Shown in pieces: positions 17,356 to 25,964 of a stretch of 64,000 bases of DNA. Source of the stretch: Acidimicrobiia bacterium. Its GTDB lineage: Bacteria; Actinomycetota; Acidimicrobiia; Spongiisociales; ZC4RG35. Location of the stretch: the NCBI GenBank assembly GCA_017577575.1, contig PKRG01000009.1, forward strand, positions 1 to 64,000. The letters run 5' to 3'. How positions within the stretch are numbered: position 1 is the first letter of the stretch; each line of letters begins with the position of its first letter. Under the pieces are notes generated by a model. It was not told the origin of the DNA and made no database searches. It was given only the letters and a program-made list of their open reading frames with translations. The position numbers and the translations under genes are program-made.

Positions 17356-18723
17356 TCAGCCGACGGCCGTTCCGCCGAAGAGGTCCTGGGCGAAGAACAC
17401 CAGGAAGGCCAGCGCCACGATCCACAGCAGCGGCCTCACTTCGCCGGCTTTCCCCCGGAAGATCTTGACGAGGACGTACATCACGAACCCGGCGCCGATG
17501 CCGACCGTGATGCTGTAGGTGAGGGGCATCAGGATCATCGTCATCAGGGCGGGGAGCCCTTCTTCGATGTCGTCGAAGTCGATGTCCTTTATCAACGAGC
17601 ACATCAGGAACCCCACCAGGATCAGCACCGGGGCGGTGGCCTGTGACGGGACGAGGCCAGCGAGCGGCGAGAGGAAGATCGCCAACAGGAACAGCACGCC
17701 GACGGTCACCGACGTGAGGCCGGTCCGACCGCCTTCGGCCACACCGGCGGCGCTCTCGATGTAGCTCGTGTTGGAGCTGACGCCGGCGAGGCCGCCGAGT
17801 GCCGCCCCGGCCGAGTCGACGATCAGCAGCGGGCCGATGTTGGGGATCGAGCCGTCCTCTTCGACCAGTCCCGCCTGCTCGACGATCGCCGTGGCGGTGC
17901 CCATCGTGTCGAAGAAGTCGGTGAGCATGAAGGCGAAGATCGTCAGCAGGGCGGCCACGAACCCGAGGACGGAGAACACCTCGCCGAGGTCGAACTGGCC
18001 GAGGGTGGCGAACGACGGAGTGGCCGTCCACGTGTCGGGCAAGGAGGCAACGCCCATCAGATGGGCGATGACCGTCGTCACCAGGATGCTGAGGATCAGC
18101 GCCCCCTTGACCTTGCGGGAGTAGAGGAAGACGGTGATCGCCAACCCGATGAGCGTGACGGCGGCGCCGCGGGTGCTCGGGAAGAGGAACTGGACGGGGA
18201 CGGGGCCCTCGGGGATCTGGGCGATCAGCCCGCCGTTGACGAACCCGATGAACAGGATGAACAGGCCGATGCCGACGCCGATCGCCCGCTTGAGAGCCAT
18301 CGGCACCGCTTCCATGATCGCCTGACGGAAGCCCACGAGCACCAGCACCAGGACGACGAGGCCCTCGAGGACGATCACGCCCATCGCCCCCGCCGGGCTG
18401 AGCCCGTCGCCCAGAACCAGGCCGAAGGCTACGGCTCCGTTGATCCCCAGCCCGGCAGCGAGCGCGATCGGGTAGTTGGAGAACACGCCCATGGCGATGG
18501 AGAGGACGCCGGCGACGAGGGCGGTGCCGGCCGCAACGGCTGCCGGGTCCATCCCCGCGGCACCGAGGATGTCGGCGTTGACGAAGATGATGTAGGCCAT
18601 CACCAGGAAGGTGGTGATGCCGGCGCGTATCTCGGTGCCGACAGATGTGCCTCGTTCCGAGAGCTTGAAGAACGAGTCGAGGCCGGATCCGCTCGACCCT
18701 GCGCGGGCGTCTGTGTCGGTCAT
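17356..18723 (-). CDS. NCS2-family purine permease (AzgA/PbuG-like)
   Basis: A 455-residue inner-membrane transporter with 12-14 hydrophobic helices. The N-terminal FKLSERGTSVGTEIRAGITTF and MAYIIFVNADIL, and the later FVAALLTIFAFMLTDFFDTMGT, mark the AzgA/PbuG branch, which imports adenine, guanine or hypoxanthine with protons. ATG 18723 has GGAGG 5 nt upstream; a GTG at 18750 is less likely. It converges on the acyl-CoA dehydrogenase (19 bp between stops). It may supply purine bases beside the de novo pur genes at the far end of the window. Confidence 0.9.
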   Translation of the reverse strand: MTDTDARAGSSGSGLDSFFKLSERGTSVGTEIRAGITTFLVMAYIIFVNADILGAAGMDPAAVAAGTALVAGVLSIAMGVFSNYPIALAAGLGINGAVAFGLVLGDGLSPAGAMGVIVLEGLVVLVLVLVGFRQAIMEAVPMALKRAIGVGIGLFILFIGFVNGGLIAQIPEGPVPVQFLFPSTRGAAVTLIGLAITVFLYSRKVKGALILSILVTTVIAHLMGVASLPDTWTATPSFATLGQFDLGEVFSVLGFVAALLTIFAFMLTDFFDTMGTATAIVEQAGLVEEDGSIPNIGPLLIVDSAGAALGGLAGVSSNTSYIESAAGVAEGGRTGLTSVTVGVLFLLAIFLSPLAGLVPSQATAPVLILVGFLMCSLIKDIDFDDIEEGLPALMTMILMPLTYSITVGIGAGFVMYVLVKIFRGKAGEVRPLLWIVALAFLVFFAQDLFGGTAVG

Positions 18724-18847
18724 CGTCTCCTCCGTCTCGCTACGCCCCACCAGGCGTCACGGCGCTACACGCTAGACGACCGGGACCGCCGCTCGCAGGC
18801 ATGCGGGTATCCGACGCGGGGTTTCTCGGCGCCGTAACCTCCGGCCG

Positions 18848-19618
18848 ATGGATCTGCACGACAAGGTCATCGTGATCACCGGCGCGGCCCGGGGGATCGG
18901 CGAGGCGATGGCCCGCCGCTTCGCCCGGGAACGCCCGGCGGGTCTCGTGGTGTCCGACATCGACGCCGAGGCCCTGGAAGAGGTCGCCTCCGACATCGGA
19001 GCCTTCCCCGTGGTCGCCGACGTGTCGAAAGAACAGGACACGGTGGCTCTGATCGACGCCGCCGAAGAGCGGTTCGGCCCTCTCGACCTGTTCTGCGCCA
19101 ACGCCGGGATCGGCATCGGCGGCGACGAGCAGACCCCCGACGACGAGTGGCAACGGCTGTGGGAAGTGAACGTGATGTCTCACGTCTACGCCGCCCGCCG
19201 GCTCGTACCGGAATGGCGCGCCCGCGGCGAGGGCTATTTCCTGCCGACGGTCTCTGCCGCCGGGCTGTTGACCAACCTGAAGGCCGCCCAGTACTCGGTC
19301 ACCAAACACGCCGCCCTGGCCTTCGCCGAATGGCTGGCGATCACCTACGGGGACGAGGGCATCAAGGTGTCGGCGCTGTGCCCGCAGGGAGTGCGCACGC
19401 GCCTCCTCGACGCCGCCGACGAGTTCCGCACCCTCCTCGAGCCGGTCGCCATCGACCCCGACGACGTCGCCGAGGCGGTGGTGCAGGGAGTCGCCGAGGA
19501 GCGGTTCCTGATCCTCCCCCACCCCGAGGTGGCCCGCTATTTCCAGAACAAGGCCAACGACTACGACCGCTGGCTGGGAGGGATGCGCAAGCTCCAACGC
19601 AACCTGTTCGGTAGCTGA
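18848..19618 (+). CDS. short-chain dehydrogenase/reductase
   Basis: A 256-residue classical SDR. TGAARGIGEAMA (near residue 13) binds NAD(P), NAGIG is near 85, the catalytic Ser lies in TVSAAG and Y-x3-K is YSVTKHAA (near 152). Asp after the second strand (VSDID) suggests NAD preference. ATG 18848 is 7 nt after TAACCT, a leaderless -10. Divergent from the NCS2 permease; the following ketosynthase has its own promoter. Substrate unknown. Confidence 0.87.
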   Translation: MDLHDKVIVITGAARGIGEAMARRFARERPAGLVVSDIDAEALEEVASDIGAFPVVADVSKEQDTVALIDAAEERFGPLDLFCANAGIGIGGDEQTPDDEWQRLWEVNVMSHVYAARRLVPEWRARGEGYFLPTVSAAGLLTNLKAAQYSVTKHAALAFAEWLAITYGDEGIKVSALCPQGVRTRLLDAADEFRTLLEPVAIDPDDVAEAVVQGVAEERFLILPHPEVARYFQNKANDYDRWLGGMRKLQRNLFGS

Positions 19619-19678
19619 CGCCCCGGCGCCGACCGTCTCCGGTTCGGTACCCCCTCGCGTTGGGGCAGAATGACGGTC

Positions 19679-20842
19679 ATGGAGAGGAGGAGAGCGGTCG
19701 TCACCGGCGTCGGCGTCGTCGCCTCGCCCGGCGTGGGCCGCGAGATGTTCTGGAAAGGGCTCAGCGAGTTCCCGGGCGCCGGCCCGCACGAGGTGCGCAA
19801 CTGGGACCCCGAGCCGGCCATCCCCCGCCGCGAGGCGCGGCGTCTCGACCGATTCGCCCAGTTCGCCGTCATCGCCGCCGAGGAGGCCCTCAGCCAGGCC
19901 GGCGAGCTCGACGTCGACCCCAACCGCGTCACCGTCAACGTCGCCTCCGGGATCGGCGGCCTGGAGACCCTCGAGGTGCTGATCGGCAACGCCTACCAGG
20001 ACGAGCCGAGGGTCTCTCCTTTGTGGATCCCGATGATGATGTGCAACGCCGCCGCCGCCGCCATATCGATCCGCTACGGCTTCGGCGGCCAGGCATCGAC
20101 GCCGGTGGTGGCGTGTGCCGCCGGTGCCCAGGCGATCCTCGACGGGCTGCGCCAGGTGGAGTGGGGGTACGCCGACGTCGCCGTGGTCGGCGGATCCGAG
20201 GCGGCGATCCGCCAGTCGACCGTGCAGGGGTTCGCCTCCGCCCGGGCGCTCTCGCCGACGATGACCGCCCGGCCGTTCGACCGCGACCGCGACGGGTTCG
20301 TCCTCGGTGAAGGAGCGGCGATCCTCGTGATCGAGGAGCGGGAGCGGGCCCTGGCCCGCGGCGCCACGATCATCGCCGAGATCGCCGGCGGCGCCTCCAC
20401 CGCCGACGCCCACCACATCACCGCCCCGCACCCGGACGGCGACGGCGCCGAGCGGGCGATCCGCCTCGCCCTGGAGGACGCCGGCTTGTCCCCGGCCGAC
20501 ATCGGCTACGTCAACGCCCACGGCACCGGCACCGAGCTAAACGACCGCACCGAAGGAAAGGTGATCGCCCGCGTGTTCGACCGCCAGCCGCCGGTGTCGT
20601 CGGTCAAGGGGGTGACCGGCCACGCCCTGGGGGCGTCCGGCGCCATCGAGGCCGCGGCCACAGTCCTGGCCATCGACCGGGGCGAGCTTCCCCCCAACGC
20701 CGGGCTCGTCGAAAAGGACCCCGAGATCCCGCTCGACAACATCGCCACCGAGCGGACGTCCTGGAATCCCCGCCCGGCGATCTCGAACTCGTTCGGGTTC
20801 GGCGGCCACAACACCGTCCTGGTGTTCGGGCCCGCCGAGTAG
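19679..20842 (+). CDS. fabF: beta-ketoacyl-ACP synthase II (FabF-like)
   Basis: A 387-residue condensing enzyme for fatty acid chain elongation with malonyl-ACP. The catalytic triad is complete: Cys 146 in ACAAGAQ, His 281 in NAHGTGTELND and His 315 in VTGHALGASG, with Lys 310 (SSVKG). The C-terminal SNSFGFGGHN is typical. ATG 19679 is preferred over ATG 19670 because CAGAAT ends 7 nt before it. No acyl carrier protein or other fab gene is adjacent, so it may be a second, specialised copy; FabB/FabF-type starters cannot be told apart. Confidence 0.9.
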   Translation: MERRRAVVTGVGVVASPGVGREMFWKGLSEFPGAGPHEVRNWDPEPAIPRREARRLDRFAQFAVIAAEEALSQAGELDVDPNRVTVNVASGIGGLETLEVLIGNAYQDEPRVSPLWIPMMMCNAAAAAISIRYGFGGQASTPVVACAAGAQAILDGLRQVEWGYADVAVVGGSEAAIRQSTVQGFASARALSPTMTARPFDRDRDGFVLGEGAAILVIEERERALARGATIIAEIAGGASTADAHHITAPHPDGDGAERAIRLALEDAGLSPADIGYVNAHGTGTELNDRTEGKVIARVFDRQPPVSSVKGVTGHALGASGAIEAAATVLAIDRGELPPNAGLVEKDPEIPLDNIATERTSWNPRPAISNSFGFGGHNTVLVFGPAE

Positions 20843-20871
20843 CCCCGGGGAGGGGGCGTTCACGCCCGCCT

Positions 20872-20877
20872 AGAATG
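20872..20877 (+). promoter_or_regulatory. -10 element TAGAAT of the thiamine operon
   Basis: TAGAAT lies 7 bp before the 5' end of the TPP aptamer; no clear -35 is seen. Confidence 0.5.
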
Positions 20878-20883
20878 GGCTCC

Positions 20884-20977
20884 GACGCGGGAGCCCGGCG
20901 GGACCGGGCTGAGAGGGAGCCTGTGGGGCTCCGACCGTTTGAACCTGATCCGGGTAATACCGGCGAAGGGAACTTCT
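20884..20977 (+). ncRNA. TPP riboswitch (THI box)
   Basis: The conserved pieces of the thiamine pyrophosphate aptamer are present in order: GCGGGAGCCC, the pyrimidine-sensing CTGAGAGGGA, a P3-like hairpin GAGCCTGTGGGGCTC, then the pyrophosphate-binding TTGAACCTGATCCGGGTAAT followed by ACCGGCGAAGGGA. It precedes thiB by about 50 nt. Repression of the importer when TPP is abundant is expected. No strong terminator is seen before thiB, so control of translation start is more likely; the short hairpin GTCGC-AA-GCGAC at 21002-21013 lies close to the ribosome site. Confidence 0.96.
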
Positions 20978-21026
20978 CGGCCTGCCATGCGGGGCGCCGG
21001 CGTCGCAAGCGACAAAGGACGACGCA

Positions 21027-22109
21027 TTGACTGAAGGCAGACTTTCGATCCTCCTCTCCGCATTGGCGGCCCTGCTCCTGGCGGCGTGCAACGGCGGCAC
21101 TGCCGACACCACCCCGGGCACGTCACCGGACACCACCGGAGCTGCGGGCGGGACGCTGCGGATCCTCTCCCACGACTCGTTCGCCGGCGGCGTCGACGAC
21201 GAGACGTTCGCTGCCTTCACCGAGGAGACGGGCTTCACCGTGGAGGTGGTGGCGGCTGGTGACGCCGGCGGCGCCGTCAACCAGGCGATCCTTACCAAGG
21301 ACAACCCCGTCGCCGACGTGCTCTTCGGGGTCGACAACACGTTCCTCAGCCGGGCGCTGGCAGAAGACGTGTTCGTCGCCTACGAGTCCCCGGCGCTGGA
21401 CCGGGTGGACCCACGGCTGATCGTCGACGAGGAGCTGCGAGTCACCCCGATCGACTACGGCGACGTGTGCCTCAACTACGACGTTGCCTGGTTCGAGGAG
21501 AACCAGCTCGAACCGCCGGATTCGCTCGACGACCTGGTCGCCCCCGAATACCAGGGCTTGCTCGTCACAGAGGACCCGGCGGCGTCGTCGCCGGGACTGG
21601 CTTTCCTCCTCGCCACCATCGAGCGCTACGGCTCGGAATGGCAGGGGTACTGGGAATCCTTGGTCGCCAACGACGTCGCCATCGTCAACGACTGGGACAC
21701 CGCCTACTACTCGAACTTCACCCGATACGGGGGTGACGACCCGATCGTCGTGTCGTATGCCTCCTCGCCACCGGCCGAGGTGATGTTCGCCGAGGAGCCC
21801 CTGGACGCCGCGCCTACCGCCGTGGTGACCGACGGCTGCTTCCGCCAGATCGAGTTCGCCGGGATCCTCGCCGGCACCGACAACGAGGAAGCGGCGGGGC
21901 GGCTGATCGATTTCATGCTCAGCCCCGGGTTCCAGGAGCAGATCCCGACGACGTGGTTCGTCTTCCCCGCCAACGTCGACGTGGAGCTCCCCGAGGTGTT
22001 CGCCGAGAACACGGTGATCCCCGAGGAGCCGATCACGATGGACCCGGCGGAGATCGAGCAGAATCGGGAGCAGTGGCTGGACCAGTGGCGCGACATCGTG
22101 ACGCCGTGA
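21027..22109 (+). CDS. thiB: thiamine ABC transporter substrate-binding lipoprotein ThiB
   Basis: A 360-residue periplasmic-type binding protein tethered by lipid. The signal LLLAAC gives a lipobox Cys near residue 20, then a Thr/Asp-rich linker and the mature fold (GGTLRILSHDSFAG, DVLFGVDNTFLSRAL, YGDVCLNYD), which matches thiamine-binding TbpA/ThiB. The start is TTG 21027 with AAAGGA upstream. First gene of thiBPQ under the TPP riboswitch, which supports thiamine or TPP as ligand. Confidence 0.95.
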   Translation: MTEGRLSILLSALAALLLAACNGGTADTTPGTSPDTTGAAGGTLRILSHDSFAGGVDDETFAAFTEETGFTVEVVAAGDAGGAVNQAILTKDNPVADVLFGVDNTFLSRALAEDVFVAYESPALDRVDPRLIVDEELRVTPIDYGDVCLNYDVAWFEENQLEPPDSLDDLVAPEYQGLLVTEDPAASSPGLAFLLATIERYGSEWQGYWESLVANDVAIVNDWDTAYYSNFTRYGGDDPIVVSYASSPPAEVMFAEEPLDAAPTAVVTDGCFRQIEFAGILAGTDNEEAAGRLIDFMLSPGFQEQIPTTWFVFPANVDVELPEVFAENTVIPEEPITMDPAEIEQNREQWLDQWRDIVTP

Positions 22110-22125
22110 GCATCGCGGCGACCGG

Positions 22126-23676
22126 ATGACCCCGCGCCGTGCCATCTGGGCGGCGGCCGCGCTGCCCCTGCTGTTCATCGGGTACCTCTTCCTGTACCCG
22201 CTGATCCGCATCCTGTGGCTCGGGATCTCCGAGCTGCAGCTCGCCGACCTGCTCGCCGAGCGGCGGATCGCCCGGGTGGCGTGGTTCACGCTGTGGCAGG
22301 CGGCGGCGTCCACCGGCCTGACGTTGCTTCTCGCCGCCCCGCTCACCTGGGCGGTGTCGCGCTACGAGTTCCCCGGTCGGCGGCTCGCCCAGGCCCTGGT
22401 GATCGTGCCGTTCGTGCTGCCGACGGTGGTCGTCGGCACCGCCTTCGCCGCCCTCGGGTGGCGGGACTCGGTGTGGGCGATCCTCGCCGCCCACGTCTTC
22501 TACAACGTGGCCGTGGTGGTGCGGACCGTGGGCGGGATGTGGGCGCGGCTGGATCGCAAGGTCGAGGAGGCCGCAGCGACGCTGGGGGCGTCCCCATGGC
22601 GGGTGTTCCGAACGGTCACCCTGCCGATCCTGCGTCCGGCGATCATCGCCGCCGCTTCGATCGTGTTCCTGTTCACGTTCACGTCGTTCGGGACGGTGCT
22701 GATCCTCGGCGGCTTCCGGTACTCGACGATCGAGGTGGAGATCTACCGCCAGGCGGTGACCCTGTTCGACCTGCCGATGGCGGCGGCCCTGTCGATCGGC
22801 CAGATGGTGGCGGTGACGACGCTCCTGGCGGTGTATGCCCGCCGCCAGGAGCGGACGGCGTCGCCGCTCGTGCTCGCCCCCGAGGCGTCCACGCGACGCC
22901 GGCCCGAGGGGCGCACCGCCTGGGCCGTCGCCGTCTCGGTGGTGGCCACGCTCACCGCCCTGTTCGTCCCTCCGGCGGTCCTCGTCTACCGGGCCGCAGC
23001 CGACGGAGGGTTCCGGCGCCTGTTCGTCGACGAGCCGGTGCTGGGCCGCCCGCTCGACGCCGTGCCCACTTCGCTCTCCTTCGCGGTCGCGGCCACGGCC
23101 GTCGCCGTGGTGGTGGGCATGTGCGCCGCCTACGTGATCTCCCGGCGCGGCAGCCGCCTGTCCCAGGTCTTCGACGTGGTGTTGATGCTGCCGCTCGGCA
23201 CCTCGGCGGTGACGATCGGCTTCGGGTTCCTGATCGCCCTGGACTGGCCGATCGACCTGCGCGCCACCGTGGCACTGGTGCCCCTCGCCCACGCCCTCGT
23301 CGCGGTGCCGTTCGTGGTGCGGGCGACGGTGCCGCTGATGCGGTCCATCCATCCTTCGGTGCGCGAGGCGGCGGCCATGCTGGGGGCCTCGCCGGGCCGG
23401 GTGTTCAGATACATCGACCTGCCGATCGTCGCCCGGGCGGCGCTGGTGGGCGCGGGCTTCGCTTTCGTGGTCAGCCTCGGCGAGTTCGGCGCCACCGCCT
23501 TCATCGCCCGCCCCAACACGGTGACCATCCCGGTGATGATCTTCCGGCTGCTGGGCCGGCCGGGCTTGGGCAACTTCGCCGCCGCCATGGCGCTCGCCAC
23601 GGTCCTGGGAGCGGTCACCGCCGCTGCCATCATGATCATGGACCGATTCCGCTCGACCGACCTGGGGACGTTCTGA
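22126..23676 (+). CDS. thiP: thiamine ABC transporter permease ThiP
   Basis: A 516-residue membrane protein with two BPD-permease halves in one chain. Each half carries an EAA-loop: EEAAATLGASPWRVFRTV near residue 147 and REAAAMLGASPGRVFRYI near 412, where the ATPase docks. About 12 membrane helices. ATG 22126 lies 16 bp after thiB. The duplicated-permease form and the order B-P-Q match E. coli thiBPQ. Confidence 0.95.
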   Translation: MTPRRAIWAAAALPLLFIGYLFLYPLIRILWLGISELQLADLLAERRIARVAWFTLWQAAASTGLTLLLAAPLTWAVSRYEFPGRRLAQALVIVPFVLPTVVVGTAFAALGWRDSVWAILAAHVFYNVAVVVRTVGGMWARLDRKVEEAAATLGASPWRVFRTVTLPILRPAIIAAASIVFLFTFTSFGTVLILGGFRYSTIEVEIYRQAVTLFDLPMAAALSIGQMVAVTTLLAVYARRQERTASPLVLAPEASTRRRPEGRTAWAVAVSVVATLTALFVPPAVLVYRAAADGGFRRLFVDEPVLGRPLDAVPTSLSFAVAATAVAVVVGMCAAYVISRRGSRLSQVFDVVLMLPLGTSAVTIGFGFLIALDWPIDLRATVALVPLAHALVAVPFVVRATVPLMRSIHPSVREAAAMLGASPGRVFRYIDLPIVARAALVGAGFAFVVSLGEFGATAFIARPNTVTIPVMIFRLLGRPGLGNFAAAMALATVLGAVTAAAIMIMDRFRSTDLGTF

Positions 23677-24378
23677 GTGCTCACCGTCGACGCCGTCACC
23701 GTCCGCTTCGGAGAGTTGCGCGCCGTGGACGGCGCCAGCCTGGAAGTAGGCGACGGCGAGCGGGTGGCGATCCTCGGCCCGAGCGGGTCGGGAAAATCGA
23801 CCCTCCTGCGGGCGATCGCCGGCCTGGAGAAGTTGGAGAACGGCCGAATCCTCTGGGACGGGGTCGACCTCGCCGGCGTGCCGCCGCACGAGCGAAGGTT
23901 CGGTTTCATGTTCCAGGGGTACGCACTCTTCCCGCACATGACGGTCGGCGAGAACGTCGCCTTCGGCCTGAGGATGCAAGGGCGGGACGCGGCGGAGATC
24001 CGCTCCCGGGTGGCACAGGTGCTCGAGTGGGTCGGGCTGGCGGGCTTCGACCACCGCACCGTCGACAACCTCTCCGGAGGGGAGCAGCAACGGGTGGCGT
24101 TGGCGAGGACGCTGGCTCCGGACCCCCGCCTCGTGATGCTCGACGAGCCGCTCGGGGCGCTCGACCGGGCCCTGCGGGAGCGGCTCATCGTCGAGATGAC
24201 CGACCTCCTGGCCCGGGCGGGAACCACCGCCCTGTACGTGACCCACGACCACGACGAAGCGGCCTTCTTCGCCCACCGCGTCGCCCTCATGCGCCAGGGC
24301 CGGATCGTCCAGATCGGGAAGATGGAAGAGCTGCGCCGCAACCCGGCCGACGACTGGGTGGCGGACTTCCTCGGCTAG
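23677..24378 (+). CDS. thiQ: thiamine ABC transporter ATPase ThiQ
   Basis: A 233-residue ATPase that powers ThiBP. Walker A is GPSGSGKST (near residue 34), signature LSGGEQQR, Walker B LVMLDEPLGALD and the switch His in VTHDHDEA. GTG 23677 starts directly after the thiP stop. It lacks the C-terminal TOBE domain of larger importers, as is normal for ThiQ. Its stop is 1 bp from the opposing dehydratase stop. Confidence 0.94.
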   Translation: MLTVDAVTVRFGELRAVDGASLEVGDGERVAILGPSGSGKSTLLRAIAGLEKLENGRILWDGVDLAGVPPHERRFGFMFQGYALFPHMTVGENVAFGLRMQGRDAAEIRSRVAQVLEWVGLAGFDHRTVDNLSGGEQQRVALARTLAPDPRLVMLDEPLGALDRALRERLIVEMTDLLARAGTTALYVTHDHDEAAFFAHRVALMRQGRIVQIGKMEELRRNPADDWVADFLG

Positions 24379-24379
24379 G

Positions 24380-25363
24380 TCAGAGGGTGGGAGCGGGAGC
24401 GGCCGAGACCAGCGCCGCCACATAGGACGGCTCCACGTTGGCCCCGCTGATCACGATCACGACCGGGCCCCGCACCGACCCGGGCCGGCGGGCGAGGAGG
24501 GCGGCGACTCCCACCGCGGCTCCTCCCTCGACGATCAGCCGATGCTCTCGGAAGAGGAACCGCATCGCCTCCCATATCTCCTCTTCGTCGACGAGGACGA
24601 ACTGCTGGACTAGGCGGCGGACCAGGTCGAACGTGTAGCGGTTGTCCAACTCGATCCCGCCCCGCAGCGAGTCGGCGAGGGTCTCCTCTTCGGGAGCGTC
24701 GACCGGGTGTCCCGCCTGGAGGCTCATGTACATGACCGGCACCCGGGTCATGGAGACGCCGACCGCCTCCGCCCCCGGGGAGAACTGGCGGAGACCCTCG
24801 GCGATGCCGGAGAGGAGGCCCCCGCCGGACAACGGCACGAAGACGGTGGCGACGTCGGGGAGATCCTCCGCTATCTCGGCGGCGATCGTGCCCTGGCCGG
24901 CGATCACTTCCGGGTCGTCGAAGGGGTGGATGAACGTGCGATTCTCTTCTTCGACTATCTCGAAGGCGCGGCGCATCGCTTCGGTCTGTGACGCCCCCGC
25001 CACGACCACCCGGGCACCGAGATCCCGCAGGGCAGCCACCTTTCCCGGCGGCACGCCGTCGGAGATGCACACCGTGGCCTCGATGCCCAACCGGCGGGCG
25101 ACGTAGGCCACGGCGCGGCCGTGGTTGCCGGTGGAGGCGGTGACCACCCCGGCAGCACGGTCCTCCTCGGGGAGTGAGAGGATCTTCGAAGCGGCGCCGC
25201 GCAGCTTGAAGGCGGCGGTGGGCTGGGTGGTCTCGAGCTTCAGATAGACGTCGGTTCCGGCCGCCTCGCTGAGAGGAAGCGAAGGAACGAGCGGGGTGCG
25301 GACCGCGATGCCGGAGATCCGTTGCCGGGCGGCGACGATGTCGATCTCAGGTGTCGATGACAT
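24380..25363 (-). CDS. PLP-dependent threonine dehydratase-like enzyme (EutB-like)
   Basis: A 327-residue fold-type II PLP enzyme with the Schiff-base Lys in AAFKLRGA (near residue 50), STGNHGRAVAY, GGGGLLSG and no ACT domain. ATG 25363 has a GA-rich SD 8 nt upstream; a GTG at 25387 would add eight residues. Its start overlaps by 17 bp the end of an ornithine-cyclodeaminase remnant. That pair resembles eutB-eutC, used in (hydroxy)ectoine breakdown, but the partner is broken, so plain serine/threonine dehydratase activity is equally possible. Confidence 0.8.
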   Translation of the reverse strand: MSSTPEIDIVAARQRISGIAVRTPLVPSLPLSEAAGTDVYLKLETTQPTAAFKLRGAASKILSLPEEDRAAGVVTASTGNHGRAVAYVARRLGIEATVCISDGVPPGKVAALRDLGARVVVAGASQTEAMRRAFEIVEEENRTFIHPFDDPEVIAGQGTIAAEIAEDLPDVATVFVPLSGGGLLSGIAEGLRQFSPGAEAVGVSMTRVPVMYMSLQAGHPVDAPEEETLADSLRGGIELDNRYTFDLVRRLVQQFVLVDEEEIWEAMRFLFREHRLIVEGGAAVGVAALLARRPGSVRGPVVIVISGANVEPSYVAALVSAAPAPTL

Positions 25364-25748
25364 CACCCACGCCTCTCTCCCAGGCACGGCGCACTGCCAG
25401 GGCGGCGATGGCGGTGTCCTGAGCCCCGGTGCCCGTCAGGTCGCAGATCGTCACCGCGTCGGCCGATGGACGCCCGGGGTGGTCACCGGCGACGACCTGG
25501 CCGAGTTCGACCAGTCGAGAAGGGTCGAAGCCCTCTGCCACCGCGGCGCGGGCTTCGCCGAGGCGGACGCTCTGGGGGATCGAGTCGACCACCACCAGGT
25601 CCGCCGCCTCTAGCACGCCGGAGCCGAGTTCACGCTTGTGCTCGGCGTCGGAGCCGACTGCGGTGACGTGGAGGCCGGGATGCAGGTCGTCGGCGGAGAC
25701 GAGGCCTTCGGTTGCAGGTGTGGCGGTGACGACGACGTCGGTGGATCT
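25347..25748 (-). pseudogene. ornithine cyclodeaminase/mu-crystallin family, 5' part missing
   Basis: About 133 residues match the C-terminal half of ornithine cyclodeaminase: STDVVVTATPA, the GLHVTAVGSDAEHKREL segment, LVVVDS and the closing TGTGAQDTAIAALAV. Family members are about 310-330 residues and the N-terminal dimerisation part and half of the NAD domain are gone. Homology stops at about 25745, exactly where an ArgE-like fragment begins on the other strand. A TTG at 25769 could start a short product, but such a fragment should be inactive. Confidence 0.8.
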
Positions 25749-25953
25749 GGCGCGGCGCCTGACCGGCAACCCGGAGCCGATGGTCGTCTCGTTCGGGACC
25801 GAAGCCGGGCTGTATCAGGAGGCGGGTATCGCCCCGGTCGTGTGTGGCCCGGGGAGCATCTCCCAGGCCCACAAACCCGACGAGTTCATCGAGCTGTCAC
25901 AGCTGGAGCGCTGCCTGGGGCTGCTGGGAGAGCTGGTCGGCGAGCTGACCTAA
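25741..25953 (+). pseudogene. ArgE/M20 peptidase C-terminal fragment
   Basis: About 70 residues from VDLARRLTG through SFGTEAGLYQEAGI, CGPGSISQAHKPDEFI and a final helix match the end of acetylornithine deacetylase-type M20 metallopeptidases, including the conserved metal-ligand region (TEA and H in AHKPDEF). The first 300 or so residues are missing and no start codon or promoter serves the piece. It abuts the ornithine cyclodeaminase remnant tail-out from one shared breakpoint. Confidence 0.8.
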
Positions 25954-25964
25954 TGCCTTCCCGC

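Noticed and set aside
18848..20842. SDR plus FabF as a polyketide or fatty acid cluster
   Set aside because: Each gene has its own promoter-like hexamer, no ACP, malonyl transferase or dehydratase is present; too little for a cluster call.
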